Source: Cryoendolithus antarcticus (lineage: Eukaryota > Ascomycota > Dothideomycetes > Cladosporiales > Cladosporiaceae). From it: a stretch of 64,000 nucleotides of DNA. The position numbers and the translations under genes were made by a program. Position 1 is the first letter of the stretch. Every line of letters starts with the position of its first letter. Shown here one piece after another: positions 44,801 to 54,376 of this stretch. The notes beneath the pieces are model-generated. The model had not been told where the DNA came from and made no database searches. It saw only the letters and a program-made list of their open reading frames with translations. The stretch is taken from positions 1,302,001 to 1,366,000 of the forward strand of contig NAJO01000003.1 in assembly GCA_002077065.1 (NCBI GenBank), read 5' to 3'.

Positions 44801-47380
44801 GCGATTGAGGTCCTCGTGCACGGCATCGATAAGATACGACAAGAACTCCTGCGAGTCCTGTTGTCCCCAGCCCGAGAAGACAGGGTTCTGACCGCTGAGA
44901 GTCTTCTTGAAATTTGTAGGCGTATAGCTAGACCCTGCATTGTCGCCGTAGATGTTGTTCAGAAGCTCTCCATACTTCTTCGCCATGAGACCGCCACTGC
45001 CGAGCGGATTGTCCGCGTTGATTTCCTTCTTGTAGGCACCTTGCAGGAAGTAGACAGCCAGCTCTTCGACACTCCGTATGCACTGCAGGGCAGAGTTCAT
45101 GTAGCAGGTGTTGCCCAAGTTGCCAAGCCCAACGGTGCCCTTAGTCCTTCCGTCGCGACGAGTGCGGCCTCTTGTCGTCATACCACCGCCGGGTGCAGGA
45201 CTACTACGACCGGATGGTGCGGCTGACGCGGGTTTGGACGCGGTGCCGATCCTGCCATTGACGATTGTGGCTCGCTTCTTGCTGTCAGAATCGAATTCGC
45301 CACCAGCAGGACCGCCAATCTGCTCCTCGAAGATGAGAGTCTGATTCTCGAAGAGGCTGACTAGCTCCATGGTGGAGCTTTTGCCGTTATAGTTGGCGTT
45401 ATTCGTCTGATCAAGGATGTCGATATGTTCGAGATCCTTGCCGACCGCCATTCCCTGCCATTCGGTAGGGTTGACAGTCAGCTTAGTTGCATTTACTGTG
45501 GCATCTTCGGTGGCAGTAGGAGCTGCATCGACAGCAGTGCCGTCAGTCGGGTTGATCACACGCCAGACCTTCACTTTGCGAGCCAGAGGCATGCCAGCAA
45601 ACTGTTTCGTCCGCTTGAGGAACTTTTGGTAGCCTTCTTGACGTGACGACACGATCTTCAGTGCGTCATCGGGCGACATCTGACCGCGCTGCTTACGCTC
45701 GTTCTTCAGGCGAAGTGCGTTAGCCGCAGACCTTGACGAATCTGCAATCTTGTTCTCGTCTGCCGTTTCGTCGCTGGCACCGGGTTGTGGCACCCTTCGC
45801 ACAGTGAACATAGGAGGGTGACACTCGTAGATGACGTTGCTGCGACCGGATTCCTGGGCCGTATCATATGCGTACCTGGTGATCTCCCGTTGACCGTCGA
45901 CCAAACCGTACCAGCCCACTATCTTCTGCCAGGCTGGGTACGGGAGTACTTCGAAGTCGTCACCCATCTGCGATCCAGGCTTGAGTGGAGTGAATAGGTG
46001 ACCTTCCACATCCTTGAGGATCGGCTGTGCAAAGCCATTGGGAGGCACAATGTTAGAGTTGTCCACTCTGCCGATAGGTCCCTGACGTGCCTCCTTGGGA
46101 AAGTCATTGCTGTGCAGCTTCTCGCTGGTACGCGAGAGAACGCGAGCAAGCCACTTGGTTGACACGATCATGCCGCGCTCGCCATGATTGAGAGGCTCCT
46201 GGGCCAGCCTCTGCACTTCTCCAACCCTCTTGTCCTGCTCTGCCGTTCCCAAGTCCTCCCGATCTGCAGCACCATCGTACGGCGGCGGCAAATCCTCCAC
46301 GCTCGTCGCACTGGTGCTCCCAGAGTCACCCGCACTGCCCTTGATGCTCGCGCTCCCACTCTTCCCCACATCCTCCCCACTCCTCAACTCCTCAATGACC
46401 ATATCAAAGTCCGTCGGCTCTTCCTCCTCCTCCATCTCGCCAGCAGTCCGCTTCGCTGGCGAACTCCCTCTCTCTTTCACAGGCGAACTCCCTCTCCCTT
46501 TCATCGGCGAACTAGCCCTCTCACTCCCATCGCCCATCTCCCCACTAATACTAATCCCCGCAAATGCCCCACAGGGACTCTCTCCCTTGCACTCCTCGCT
46601 CTTCGCCAGTGCCAATCCGGCCACACTCCCAAGAAAACTCGTAGTCTCAGGCCGTTCCACACTCTCCCTTACATCCGCCTCCGCACTCCCCTGCCGCTGA
46701 TGGCTCTCCCACCGCCCGATGTCGAACCCCGCCTCTTCACTCCTCTCGGCTACTCCACTTCCTATCGCGTCGCCCGATACCGAAGTCGAAGTCGATGCCG
46801 ATCCCAGGGAAGGCGAAGAGGAAGATAGCTTAGAGAAAGGAGCAAGCTTGCGCTTCTTGGGCGTGAAACTAATCTGCTCCGTGCTGCCTAGTCCGCGCTG
46901 CTCGAGAGGGCGAGCAGGGGCCAGGACCGCGGTGGGCGGAGTGTATGAGGCGCGAGGCCGGGGGATCGTGGCCGGAGGTATAAATTGGGGCGCGGTTCGA
47001 GGAGGAAGAGGCCGCCTGGGGGTGGTGAAACGTAATTTCGGGATGGACGCGCAATGAAGCGGTTGAGATCGAAGGAGGGAATGGGGAAGGCGATGGGTGG
47101 AGCTGAAGCTGGAGTGGAAGTGACTGTGATTGAGTCTGTTTGGGTCTATACTGAAAACGCTGGTGCCAAGACATTGAAGCTGAGCAAAGCGCGTCACGTC
47201 TGCATGCGTGGTCGAGCACTTTACTGTGAGCAATGACAAATATTGCTTCTTGAAAGTATGAGACACGTTGCAGCGAACAGTATGGAATTCTGCCATGGAG
47301 ATAGTGGTGTGTGCCGTTTCCCTAGGTCTGCGAAGTCGCGGTATGCTACGCGTGGCCAACTCAGTCTTCTCTGCATCCAT
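41849..47380 (-). CDS. UBP12: Ubiquitin carboxyl-terminal hydrolase, Ubp12 type (DUSP + split UCH)
   Basis: A cysteine deubiquitinase. The open frame has 1843 codons, but its first ATG lies only 61 bp from the stop of the upstream gene, so the first 100-200 residues may be leader and translation may start further in. A DUSP domain is visible (VSTKWLARVLSRTSEKLHSN). The catalytic Cys box is GLGNLGNTCYMNSALQCIRS and the His box is NHFGGLGGGHYTASAKNFFD followed by WYDYNDSSCSKL, both intact. A CxxC zinc pair (CPVCS) and YCNRCKD flank a long insertion, as in USP4/11/15 and Ubp12. That insertion contains acidic repeats (DADEANADEANA) and a Lys-rich patch. The N-terminal region has three SSPxK repeats. 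The C-terminus is acidic. Length is larger than yeast Ubp12 because of these inserts. Confidence 0.9.
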   Translation of the reverse strand: MDAEKTELATRSIPRLRRPRETAHTTISMAEFHTVRCNVSHTFKKQYLSLLTVKCSTTHADVTRFAQLQCLGTSVFSIDPNRLNHSHFHSSFSSTHRLPHSLLRSQPLHCASIPKLRFTTPRRPLPPRTAPQFIPPATIPRPRASYTPPTAVLAPARPLEQRGLGSTEQISFTPKKRKLAPFSKLSSSSPSLGSASTSTSVSGDAIGSGVAERSEEAGFDIGRWESHQRQGSAEADVRESVERPETTSFLGSVAGLALAKSEECKGESPCGAFAGISISGEMGDGSERASSPMKGRGSSPVKERGSSPAKRTAGEMEEEEEPTDFDMVIEELRSGEDVGKSGSASIKGSAGDSGSTSATSVEDLPPPYDGAADREDLGTAEQDKRVGEVQRLAQEPLNHGERGMIVSTKWLARVLSRTSEKLHSNDFPKEARQGPIGRVDNSNIVPPNGFAQPILKDVEGHLFTPLKPGSQMGDDFEVLPYPAWQKIVGWYGLVDGQREITRYAYDTAQESGRSNVIYECHPPMFTVRRVPQPGASDETADENKIADSSRSAANALRLKNERKQRGQMSPDDALKIVSSRQEGYQKFLKRTKQFAGMPLARKVKVWRVINPTDGTAVDAAPTATEDATVNATKLTVNPTEWQGMAVGKDLEHIDILDQTNNANYNGKSSTMELVSLFENQTLIFEEQIGGPAGGEFDSDSKKRATIVNGRIGTASKPASAAPSGRSSPAPGGGMTTRGRTRRDGRTKGTVGLGNLGNTCYMNSALQCIRSVEELAVYFLQGAYKKEINADNPLGSGGLMAKKYGELLNNIYGDNAGSSYTPTNFKKTLSGQNPVFSGWGQQDSQEFLSYLIDAVHEDLNRIEKKPYFENPDSDDSRVNDPEYIKELGEIYQKHHDARNDSICMDLFSGFYKNTMECPVCSKVSVTFDPFSSLTLQLPMENTFNHTFTFVPLNGKPVNHDMDLEKSLTMRDVKERIALKHPGATADKMWMVEVYNCKLYKHFDDRMSLAEANIQQADFIFVFELDHVAKNIPPPASFHTSNNYGGRKEFAVPDMATSEMSETFAVPIFHRKRDGRMDSWKSVLHPLYISLTREEAKDYDVVLKKILLRVAETTSRPILQEMNQAETSSASDEEVKTAASGEIEGGSDEIAQVSDHSVPSEDGYVDISVDDKAQPNAVNGNTPTSPGLDFPASKAPKNFMDATYSLSLALRNQLFALNYVKGSENMLCVGLNGFEDKGVRSMHSRVKVPITLSSTDSASEDDDDTSAASSPANSGMADDSDDDADADEANADEANAVPSTEESTLSLSNAVEDADDDDELPDNPLDVNAKPGSRRGKENKFKAGSRKAKRKEARLSKKHQKRLRKAANGVLGSSQPQSETDENPYYIQLGEGIVLDWYPEAFDSLFCGSKDDDSELRGHYTSHSNGTGLDVVPDPTTAEKRRLRQLRQKNGITLEDCFTETGKREKLSADNAWYCNRCKDLRQATKTLDIWTCPDIVVVHLKRFGGTRSFRDKLDVMVDYPIEGLDLTNKIGQKEDGKEYIYDLFAVDNHFGGLGGGHYTASAKNFFDGQWYDYNDSSCSKLGDAPRRSAAAYLLFYRRRSAMPLGPPYLQKLVEDYHNPPPALPVPSKVDGNANDEAYESDSGEGQLGDPTSILPGSSGLSYHGAGVGAATTATAAFKRPLQSRSAGSGVGGVGAGLRAKPRSLMGEGDDDEDEGISMGDEATGLSVVGGKPFYGPVRPPHMLPYSAQDNSTWDFDGIQDHSDDAVPTLESYEDVMIDDADSTTVALSDQAIDSDTEMQAWNDTEETFVIGDQDGGDERAQHIEQASDDDGEVHEIVLDTELTY
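43502..43537 (-). repeat. Short in-frame tandem repeat coding DEANA units
   Basis: Within the deubiquitinase insertion, the 15-bp unit GTTCGCTTCGTCGGC occurs twice in tandem on the plus strand and then degenerates. It encodes acidic/alanine DEANA units in the disordered segment between the two halves of the catalytic domain. Likely length-variable between strains. Confidence 0.7.
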
Positions 47381-47441
47381 TACTTCGTCACTCGTCCCGC
47401 ATCACTTCATCATATCGTCTCAGGACTCCGAATTTTCCCTC

Positions 47442-49229
47442 TTAGTCCACAATCGTAGCTCCCCCGTCCTTAACAGTAAGGCCCGTACCCTGCACCTTAA
47501 TCGCCAGCCACGCAGCCAAAGCCCCAATCAGCACGAACAACGCCAATCCCAGCATCGCCTCCCATGAGTTGCCACCAGCCTTAGCGGTCTGCGCAGCCCT
47601 CTCAACAGCCGCGGGGACCGACTCATGCTCTGTCTCGCTTACGACGTGCGGGAGCTGGACAGGATGCCTCGCATCGTCCACCATATCCATCTCCGCGATC
47701 TTCTGGTCATGGTGGTCTGACAGATGCGGCATCGTGGCCTCGAATGGAGGTGTCTTCGGTGGTGTGTATGGCGCTGCTGGCCGTTGCAAGTGCTCTTCGC
47801 CAACGTCTTCCACTACGCTAGGAAGGCTTGCCGTCTGCGACGTAGTGCGCGGCATGGCCGGCAAAGAAGATGTATTTGGTGAGCCAGCTAGTGAGAGCTC
47901 CGTGACTTCGTCCTCTGGCATGCGATTTGAAAGGCGTCTGATGTGATGTACGATCGCCTCTGGCGTTGTGGGGAAGTGCTCGAGAGACTTGTCGTTGGGA
48001 TCTGCTTCGTCGGCGACGACGGACTGGAACGCTGCAGGTAGCTGTCCGGTAGAGAGTGTAGGGAACGCGCTGGAAGGCTCGATTTGTGGGCTAGGTGTCG
48101 GCAAGTAGACCTCGTGGCTCAGCAGCGGTGATTTGTGCTCTGGCAAACCAAGGTGATCCTTATCTTCGTCTACGCCAGGTGTGTGATCGGCGATCTCGAC
48201 GATCACTGCCTCCAAGCCAGTCTCGTGCCGAAACAATGGCGAGGCAGGGTAGGTGGCCGGTTCATCGTAGCTCTCGTCCTCGGGATCGCCGTTGTCTGGG
48301 AGCGCGATCGTGTCTTTTCTGGGCTTTGACGGCAGCACTGGCACGTCTTCAGGAGGTAGTTGAAGCTTGACATGACCGAACGAGCTCTCGTGAGGCAGCA
48401 GAGGCGCTCGATGCTTTTCGCTCTCGACAAGCTCGGGATCTTGATGCCTCTGCAGCTCTTCCACGCGTACTTTTGACAGACGAGCGGTGTGGCGTGGTTC
48501 GCTGGTCGGTACCTCTTGCTGCGGGGCCATTGGGAATGCCAGACTAGGCTCCGCGACTGTAATGTGATTATTCCGATTCCCCATCCCATCATCCACAACC
48601 TCCTTCTCCTCATCGCAGACCCACCAGTCTCCCGGCCCAAGTCTGAATTTGTACTGGTACTCCCCAGGCTGTACATGGAAGATCTTCGTGAACTCGGAGT
48701 TACCCTCACGATCCCCACTGACGCCCATCTCCAGAATATCCCATTGCGGCTCACTCAGGCTGGTCGTGATGAAGACAGGAGGCTGGAGTCCGGGCGAGGA
48801 GAAGTTGATGGTGACTTTCTGGGCCATGATGCCAGGAGTGGCAGGTCGAGGAACAGTCTGTGGACCGACCCAAGAGGGCTTGGCTGATGCGAGGCCAGGT
48901 CTCAGTAGTCTAGCTGGGCTAGCTGTAGGTGTCCCAGGTGCCGGACTAGACGCAGGTGCTTGCGGAGAGTAGTGTGGCTCGTATGATACGGTCGCGGTGC
49001 TGTGGGTGCCAGGAATGTCCTCCTGCTCGCGAGCAATACGCTCGAGCTGTGCTACAGGGTTGTTAGTAAAGGACCTCGACCGCATGTGCGAGCTGGCATG
49101 TGAGCAAGAGCGGTTGATGGGCGAGCCAGGGCGTGTCCTAGGTGGACTGATAGGTGCGACGTTAAAGCCTTCGAAGATGGCTTTGATGTTTCGGAAGTGT
49201 TCACGAGAGTCGCGGGGATGAAGTGCCAT
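47442..49229 (-). CDS. Glycogen-binding (AMPK1-CBM/CBM48-like) protein with C-terminal membrane anchor
   Basis: The start is placed at the ATG at 49229-49227 (MALHPRDSREHFRNIKAIFE), giving 595 residues; a longer in-frame extension is poorly supported. An AMPK-beta-like E-set domain sits near residues 170-250, with QKVTINFSSPGLQPPVFITT, then EMGVSGDREGNSEFTKIFHV and a GEYQYKFRLGPGDWWVCDE core whose Trp and Lys/Asp pattern matches glucan-binding sites. The long middle part is Pro/Ser/Glu-rich and probably disordered. A single hydrophobic helix lies close to the C-terminus (MLGLALFVLIGALAAWLAI), followed by about 20 residues, so the protein looks tail-anchored with its CBM in the cytosol. It lacks the Snf1-interaction C-terminal domain of true AMPK beta subunits. 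A role tethering glycogen to membrane is inferred. Confidence 0.8.
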   Translation of the reverse strand: MALHPRDSREHFRNIKAIFEGFNVAPISPPRTRPGSPINRSCSHASSHMRSRSFTNNPVAQLERIAREQEDIPGTHSTATVSYEPHYSPQAPASSPAPGTPTASPARLLRPGLASAKPSWVGPQTVPRPATPGIMAQKVTINFSSPGLQPPVFITTSLSEPQWDILEMGVSGDREGNSEFTKIFHVQPGEYQYKFRLGPGDWWVCDEEKEVVDDGMGNRNNHITVAEPSLAFPMAPQQEVPTSEPRHTARLSKVRVEELQRHQDPELVESEKHRAPLLPHESSFGHVKLQLPPEDVPVLPSKPRKDTIALPDNGDPEDESYDEPATYPASPLFRHETGLEAVIVEIADHTPGVDEDKDHLGLPEHKSPLLSHEVYLPTPSPQIEPSSAFPTLSTGQLPAAFQSVVADEADPNDKSLEHFPTTPEAIVHHIRRLSNRMPEDEVTELSLAGSPNTSSLPAMPRTTSQTASLPSVVEDVGEEHLQRPAAPYTPPKTPPFEATMPHLSDHHDQKIAEMDMVDDARHPVQLPHVVSETEHESVPAAVERAAQTAKAGGNSWEAMLGLALFVLIGALAAWLAIKVQGTGLTVKDGGATIVD

Positions 49230-50074
49230 CAGGAAGCGTAGTAAAGTATAGGTCGATGTGTATGTGTATTGACTGTGGTCTGAAAGGTTGCATGGACTCA
49301 CCTGTGCTTTGGTCCAAGTCGTATCTCGATGAGCCCTAGAGATCTAAGTGAAAGTACGAACGCAGAGAGCAATTGCTGATACCACCAACGATGTCGACGC
49401 AGTGGAAGAACGCGGTGCGGAATCGTACTCGCCTACGGTTACCGAAGAAGTTGGCAGGTACTACCTTTCACCTGCTCAACGACATGCATGAAGCAGCTCA
49501 CCGTCTCACAGCTGGGCAGCGCCGAATCCTGCATACCGGCACGCATCGATCCGGACCTCGCATACGGAACGCATGGGCGTATACTCGACATGATGCTCGG
49601 GCGCAGTGTTCACGTCCAGCGCGTATTCTCCGTTTCCTCGCGCCTGATGTAGGCCAGGAAGAGATCGGGGGCGGCATGTTGGGTGAGGTCAACCACGCCA
49701 TACGCGGTAAGCTGGGCCGAAAGTCTATTACCGATTCTGAGCCTCAGGCACCAAACGAACAAGGACCTCCGATAGCAGTGCATTGAAACGCGTCAGACGC
49801 TCATGAGATACGATCTGTCGATGGACATGCGTCCTTGGCGACTCAACAGCAGGATATGATCTTCGCAGAAGTGCACGTGTTTGAAGCTTCATGGAAAGAA
49901 CAATGGTGATGACGAGCTATACGGAACGAATAAGCGCGCGCTGAAACCCCCCTCCACCCCTCCAGAACGCCCTTCGCCGCTACGACCCAGTGGATCTCCA
50001 TCACAGGATCTCCATGAGTGTCAACTGCTAGCCCTCCGCTGACACTCGTCCCCTTCCTCACTCCCAGCACTTCT
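49230..50074. other. Intergenic
   Basis: An 845-bp region upstream of the CBM gene and downstream of the secreted-protein gene. A plus-strand frame with ATG at 49391 runs to 49786 (about 131 codons, basic N-terminus WKNAVRNRTRLRLPKKLAGT), but I see no motif and no intron or conserved feature, so I do not call it. Confidence 0.4.
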
Positions 50075-52244
50075 CTAGGTACAGCTATCAATCTTCATAA
50101 ACTGAATCGAAGCCGCCGTATCCCCCTGAACGTCCTGATTCAAGATACTCGCCTGCGTCAAACACGTGCCACTGGACGGATTGAAGGCAACCCCAACCTG
50201 TGTCGCGCATCCAGAGTCGCTGTAGAATGCAATGATGCAACCGTTGGTAGTGTCCAGCAGCGACGAGTCCACTTTGCCGGAGTTGAAGGTGGCAAAGTTG
50301 CCGCCTGTATTGGTAGCGGCTACGCATTCGCCGGGGTTCAATGGTTGGCCGAGGATGCCTTGACCGCCATCGCTGCAGTCGCTTGTGGCGAAGCGGCTGA
50401 ACGTTGCTTGGGCTGCGGCTGGAGCGGTGGTTGTGCCGGCGTCCGCTGCTGTTGTCGATCCGGCTGGCGCGTTTGTAGGAGCTGCAGCTCCGCCTGTAGC
50501 TGTGCCAGCGAGCGTGAAGCAGCTTGAGAAGAGAGGCGTGGAAGTGGAGAGGAGAGGGACTTTATTCGGGAGGTCTTTGGGATCGCCGAAGCCTGTGATG
50601 TTTGGATCAGTGCTCCAGTCATCAAAGTAGGGTGACTTCTGCGTGATGCAGGCTTACCAGCAAACGCGTCAAGCTCAGCGCTAAGACCGACATCGACCTC
50701 CACACCCAGCTGCGCAGCAGAATTGCCGCACACGCCTCCAGCCGTGTCTGCGCTAGCCGTCAGGGCAAGATTGAGCTGCGGAGCGGCGATAGCCAGGCCA
50801 GCACCGCCCTGAATCTTGCCAAGCAGGGCATTGACGCTGATTTCCAGGCTGATCACCGGGCCAACTTCGCCAGAGACGCTGACGCTGGCGCTGAGATCTG
50901 GGCCCACTGCGGTGAAGACGGGTGACCAACCGCTCAGCTGATTGTTGGCGCTGTTGCTGAAGTCCACCTTGGCGATAGAATCTTGCGGGACATCGAGCTT
51001 GGCGCCAACGGTAAGCTGCACTTCGGCACTAACTGCTGTCAAGCTGGCCTTGCCTGCGAGACGAATCAAAGGTCCGAGTGTGAGCACGCCGGGAACATCG
51101 ATGCCAGCGAGGATGATTGGCGGTGCGCTGATCTCCGCGGAAAGTTCGCTTGTCAGTTCACCCCCGACTTTGAACTGCGATCAATGTCAGCCTCGCCACC
51201 TCTACTGGATCTTGTATAGATAGGCGACTTACGCCAAGTACAATGTCAGCTCCCAGTCCATCGGGTGTGATCCGTGCAAATCCTGTGTCATGTATCAGTC
51301 CTTGCGACTATGCATCTCAAAGTGGTCTGCCTACCTGTGTTGGCAGAGAAGACATTAATCTCGGCGTTGATCTCGATGTTGAACTTGCCGCGAGTGCCGC
51401 ACGTCGCGCAGTCAATCTCAGCAGTGAGTCCAGTACCCGGGATCTCCTTGCTGAAGAGTGTCTGGCTGAAGTCCTTGGTCACGTCGATAGATTTTGTCTG
51501 GTCGACGTTGACGAGTCTCTTGCTCAGGCCACCACCTGACTGGATACCCTGAGTGTTGAAATGAAGGTTGCCCTGCTTGATGGCATCAGACCAAGTCGCT
51601 TGGTTAGCGGTGAAGGTAGCAGCATTGCTGTTAGAGTCGAATGTGGCGGACTGCGCACTATATGGCTGACGCTTGGAATTGCTGCAAGTGTTCGGGGCAA
51701 GCACGACATAGACAGTACGGCCATTGGTATTGATCCACTTCCAGTTGCTCTCGATGTCGTTGTAGGTGTCTTTGCTGTTGAAGGTGATCTTGATGCTATT
51801 GCCGTTGCAGTCGACTGACTTGATCGAGTCGCTGAACCGCTCAAGAGACAGGTATCGTGTCGAGTCGTCAGCGACACCAGTCAGGTTGAGAGCAGGGTTC
51901 GAGTTGCTTGGTGAGATTGGCGCAGTGTCCGCTGACTCGCGTTAGCCTCATGCTCGACTTCAATTCGTGTTGATTGACTTACAACCACCCCAGTACCAGC
52001 TCTCGGCTGTCTGGAGATCGACATCATCGGAGGCGGAATTGTCGCGCTTACGGACATGACCTTCGAAGCGCTTAACGTGAGCAGCAGAGACCTCGGTGTA
52101 CTCGCGAGCTGACGGAGGGGCGACTGCAGAGCGCCGGCTGGAGCGCCCGCTCATGGACCGGTACTCCCATTGTGCAGTAGCTACCTCCCACAGTGATGAA
52201 GAAGCAAGAAGCAGGGCTGCGGAGCCCAAGGAAAGCTTGACCAT
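50075..52244 (-). CDS. Large secreted protein of unknown function, beta-rich, five exons
   Basis: Minus-strand exons 52244-51983, 51931-51335, 51282-51233, 51174-50658 and 50592-50075 give 647 residues; every junction has GTAAGT, GTAGGC or GTAAGC donors and keeps frame. A signal peptide is clear (VKLSLGSAALLLASSSLWEV, cleavage near ATAQW). A Lys-Arg site (about residue 73, VRKRDN) suggests Kex2 processing. Two beta-rich extracellular regions follow, the first with paired cysteines (IDCATCGTRG), the second Val/Ser/Ala-rich (SASVSVSGEVGPVISLEISV). Then comes a Thr/Ala/Gly-rich linker that is probably O-glycosylated, and a C-terminal Cys-containing domain (PLNPGECVAATNTGGNFATF ...SGCATQVG). The layout resembles large secreted ascomycete proteins annotated only with DUF7029/DUF7223-type domains, but I am not certain. 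No catalytic motif identified. A surface or wall protein is most likely. Confidence 0.8.
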
Positions 52245-53584
52245 CGCGCGTAGATTGGGTAAGAAAATAGATTATCCCGATACAGATGAGAGGTGAGGTG
52301 ATTCGGGCTGTGAATAAAGAAAGGTGTTGTCTGCGAAGAGCAATTTTGTAGCAGAGCGAACACCTACTTATGAGCCTCCTACTCGATAGTGATGCCCACC
52401 GCTTAAGCATCTAGGGCGTAGACCAGTCCATCAACGAGCATCTGTCATTCTCGTGTTGTCAAACGCGAGCTCCAAGTTGTGTTGGCGACATGTCTGTTGC
52501 AGAAGCTGACTCTCTGCACCGCCCGTCAGACTCTGACGCGTTCGTGCATTTATAGCGGGGCTAGGTCCGCCAATACAGTAGCCAGTAATGCTGCGCCTGC
52601 GTAATAGGGCTGAGCATGCTGGGTGCCCGCGCAGTGGAATTGTAAGCACCTACAAGGCGCATCCTCCAGTGCTTATGCCGGTGAGCAGCGACGTCTCAGC
52701 GGAAGTCCATGGCATCCTCATGTAGGAGGCTAAGCGAGTAGCGAGCATGTGAAGTAATGAAAAGTGCTTCGGTGCGGATTGCTTTATCGCCGCGTGCAGG
52801 TCACTCGAATCTTCACGCTCTGCTGCTTGTTGACTGATTAAGTCCGACCCTATGGACTGTGCTGTTCTTCAAGCTTTTGTATCTCGGTTCAAGAAGCTCA
52901 CTCGAAGCGGAGATGACTTCCTCGGATGCTCCTCTTCTGATCACGAGATGTCTCGCCAGCAAACTCCACATCGAGACGTCAAGGCTTTCAGCTCAGCCCT
53001 ACGAAGGTTGGGTTCGGCTGATGCATGCACGCAGCGTGGCGCGCCGCGCCGCTCACTCGTGAGACCACAGTTGTCTGAGGCTAAGTCTGTCGCTAGACTG
53101 ATGATGAATGTTGTTGTTGGCATAGGTTGTGTTTCAGAAGATCTATGTTGTCAGAGCGAGAGCAACAAGGAAGTTGAGCAAGCCTTGGCGTTGATGCTCT
53201 AGTCGTGCCTCCGAGCACCTCTTCACATACAGCGGGAGGGAAGGCAGTGAGATTCCACCGTGCATTAATCGCGGGTGAAATTCTCATGGGCTAGCAAGTG
53301 TGCCTCCACCGCAACAACGTCCGGCTGCTTGATCTCATTGACCTGCTCTCTCGTCTACACCGTTACATGTCCACCCGAAGCGGCACGTCGACAGTAATAG
53401 CACAATCCACATTCTTGCGATATGAATGGTGAGAGATGCGTGCGACATGGGCCCAAAGCGTTACATAGTATACTGCTAATGATTCTCATCTATACCACCG
53501 TCCTACTTGCCTGCACGGCTGTGCCATCTCTCGATTCCCTTGACCACACTGATATCCTTCGGAGAAATCCGTCTTTGGCCGCGT
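52245..53584. other. Intergenic, upstream of the secreted protein
   Basis: A 1.3-kb region without a supportable gene. The plus-strand frame at 52852-53202 has no motif and is treated as chance. The first 100-150 bp hold the promoter of the secreted protein (minus); the right end is the 3' flank of the cutinase gene. Confidence 0.45.
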
Positions 53585-54376
53585 CTAGCTCGTGCCACGA
53601 AGACGGCCGACGATGTACCTCGTGCCCAAGTTCTGGATAGTGGTAGACTGTGGGTAGGCGAGATGCTGTTGGTTGATCCCGCTTCCATGCGTAGTGTCGC
53701 AGACGCCATCGCCCTGTTGATCCATTAGCCACAGCATCGATCCCATGAGTCGGCTTGCACTTACGTAGTTGCAGACATCCAGCGTCTTAGCCACCCAGTT
53801 GGACGGAATGCCGGCACTGCCATACGCACTGATGCCGTTGACGTTCAGAGTAGTAGTGCCGCCATTCTGGTCCACGTTGCAAGCCAAGCCAGCCTTGTGC
53901 TCTGGGTCACCGAACAAGAGCACGCCCTTGACAGCCGTGTATGAGGTTTCGGTCAGCCTCGACATGGCGTTGACGGTCGCGGCCGCACCCTGAGAGTAGC
54001 CCTCGAGGATGACGCAGACGTTAGGGTTCGCACGCACGAGAGTGGCAGCCTTGTTGACGATGTCGGTTGTGCCAGCGGCAGAGTTCTGGCTATAGTCGGC
54101 GGCGTAGACGGTGTTGTACTACAACGTGGGATCGGTGGACCGACCATGGTATGGCGTGGTCTGCCACTTGGCAGTACTTACCACGCTTCCACCTGAGACC
54201 TGGCTGCGGACATTGCTGTCAATCGTGCGGAAGCCAGACGACTCGCCCTGAGGCTCGCCAGTACCATGAGTGTTGATCAGGGTGTACGCCGAGCAGGCAG
54301 TCTGACGCTCCTCGAGTGGCACGGCAGCGGCCGATAGGGCCAAACCGGCGAGGATGACAGCTGGAGTGAAGATCAT
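53585..54376 (-). CDS. Cutinase (secreted serine esterase)
   Basis: Cutinases hydrolyse ester bonds of plant cutin and related polyesters outside the cell. Minus-strand exons 54376-54182, 54118-53765 and 53713-53585 give 225 residues, the usual family length. The signal peptide is MIFTPAVILAGLALSAAA, followed by a short propeptide-like segment. The oxyanion region is INTHGTGEPQGESSGF. The catalytic serine is in GYSQG (exon 2), the aspartate in the GDGVCD motif (start of exon 3), and the histidine in QQHLAYP, so the triad is complete. Cysteines expected for the two disulfides are present (ACSAY, PNVCVI, LDVCNY, GVCD). The first intron is 63 nt and in frame apart from its terminal TAG. Its presence fits a plant-associated or saprotrophic life style but does not prove it. 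Confidence 0.93.

Noticed and set aside
46184..46828. 214-codon frame antisense to the deubiquitinase N-terminus
   Set aside because: Pro/Arg/Ser/Leu-rich shadow of the Ser/Glu-rich coding strand.
49373..49786. Plus-strand frame of about 130 codons between the CBM gene and the secreted-protein gene
   Set aside because: Basic, no recognised motif, located in the promoter zone of the CBM gene.
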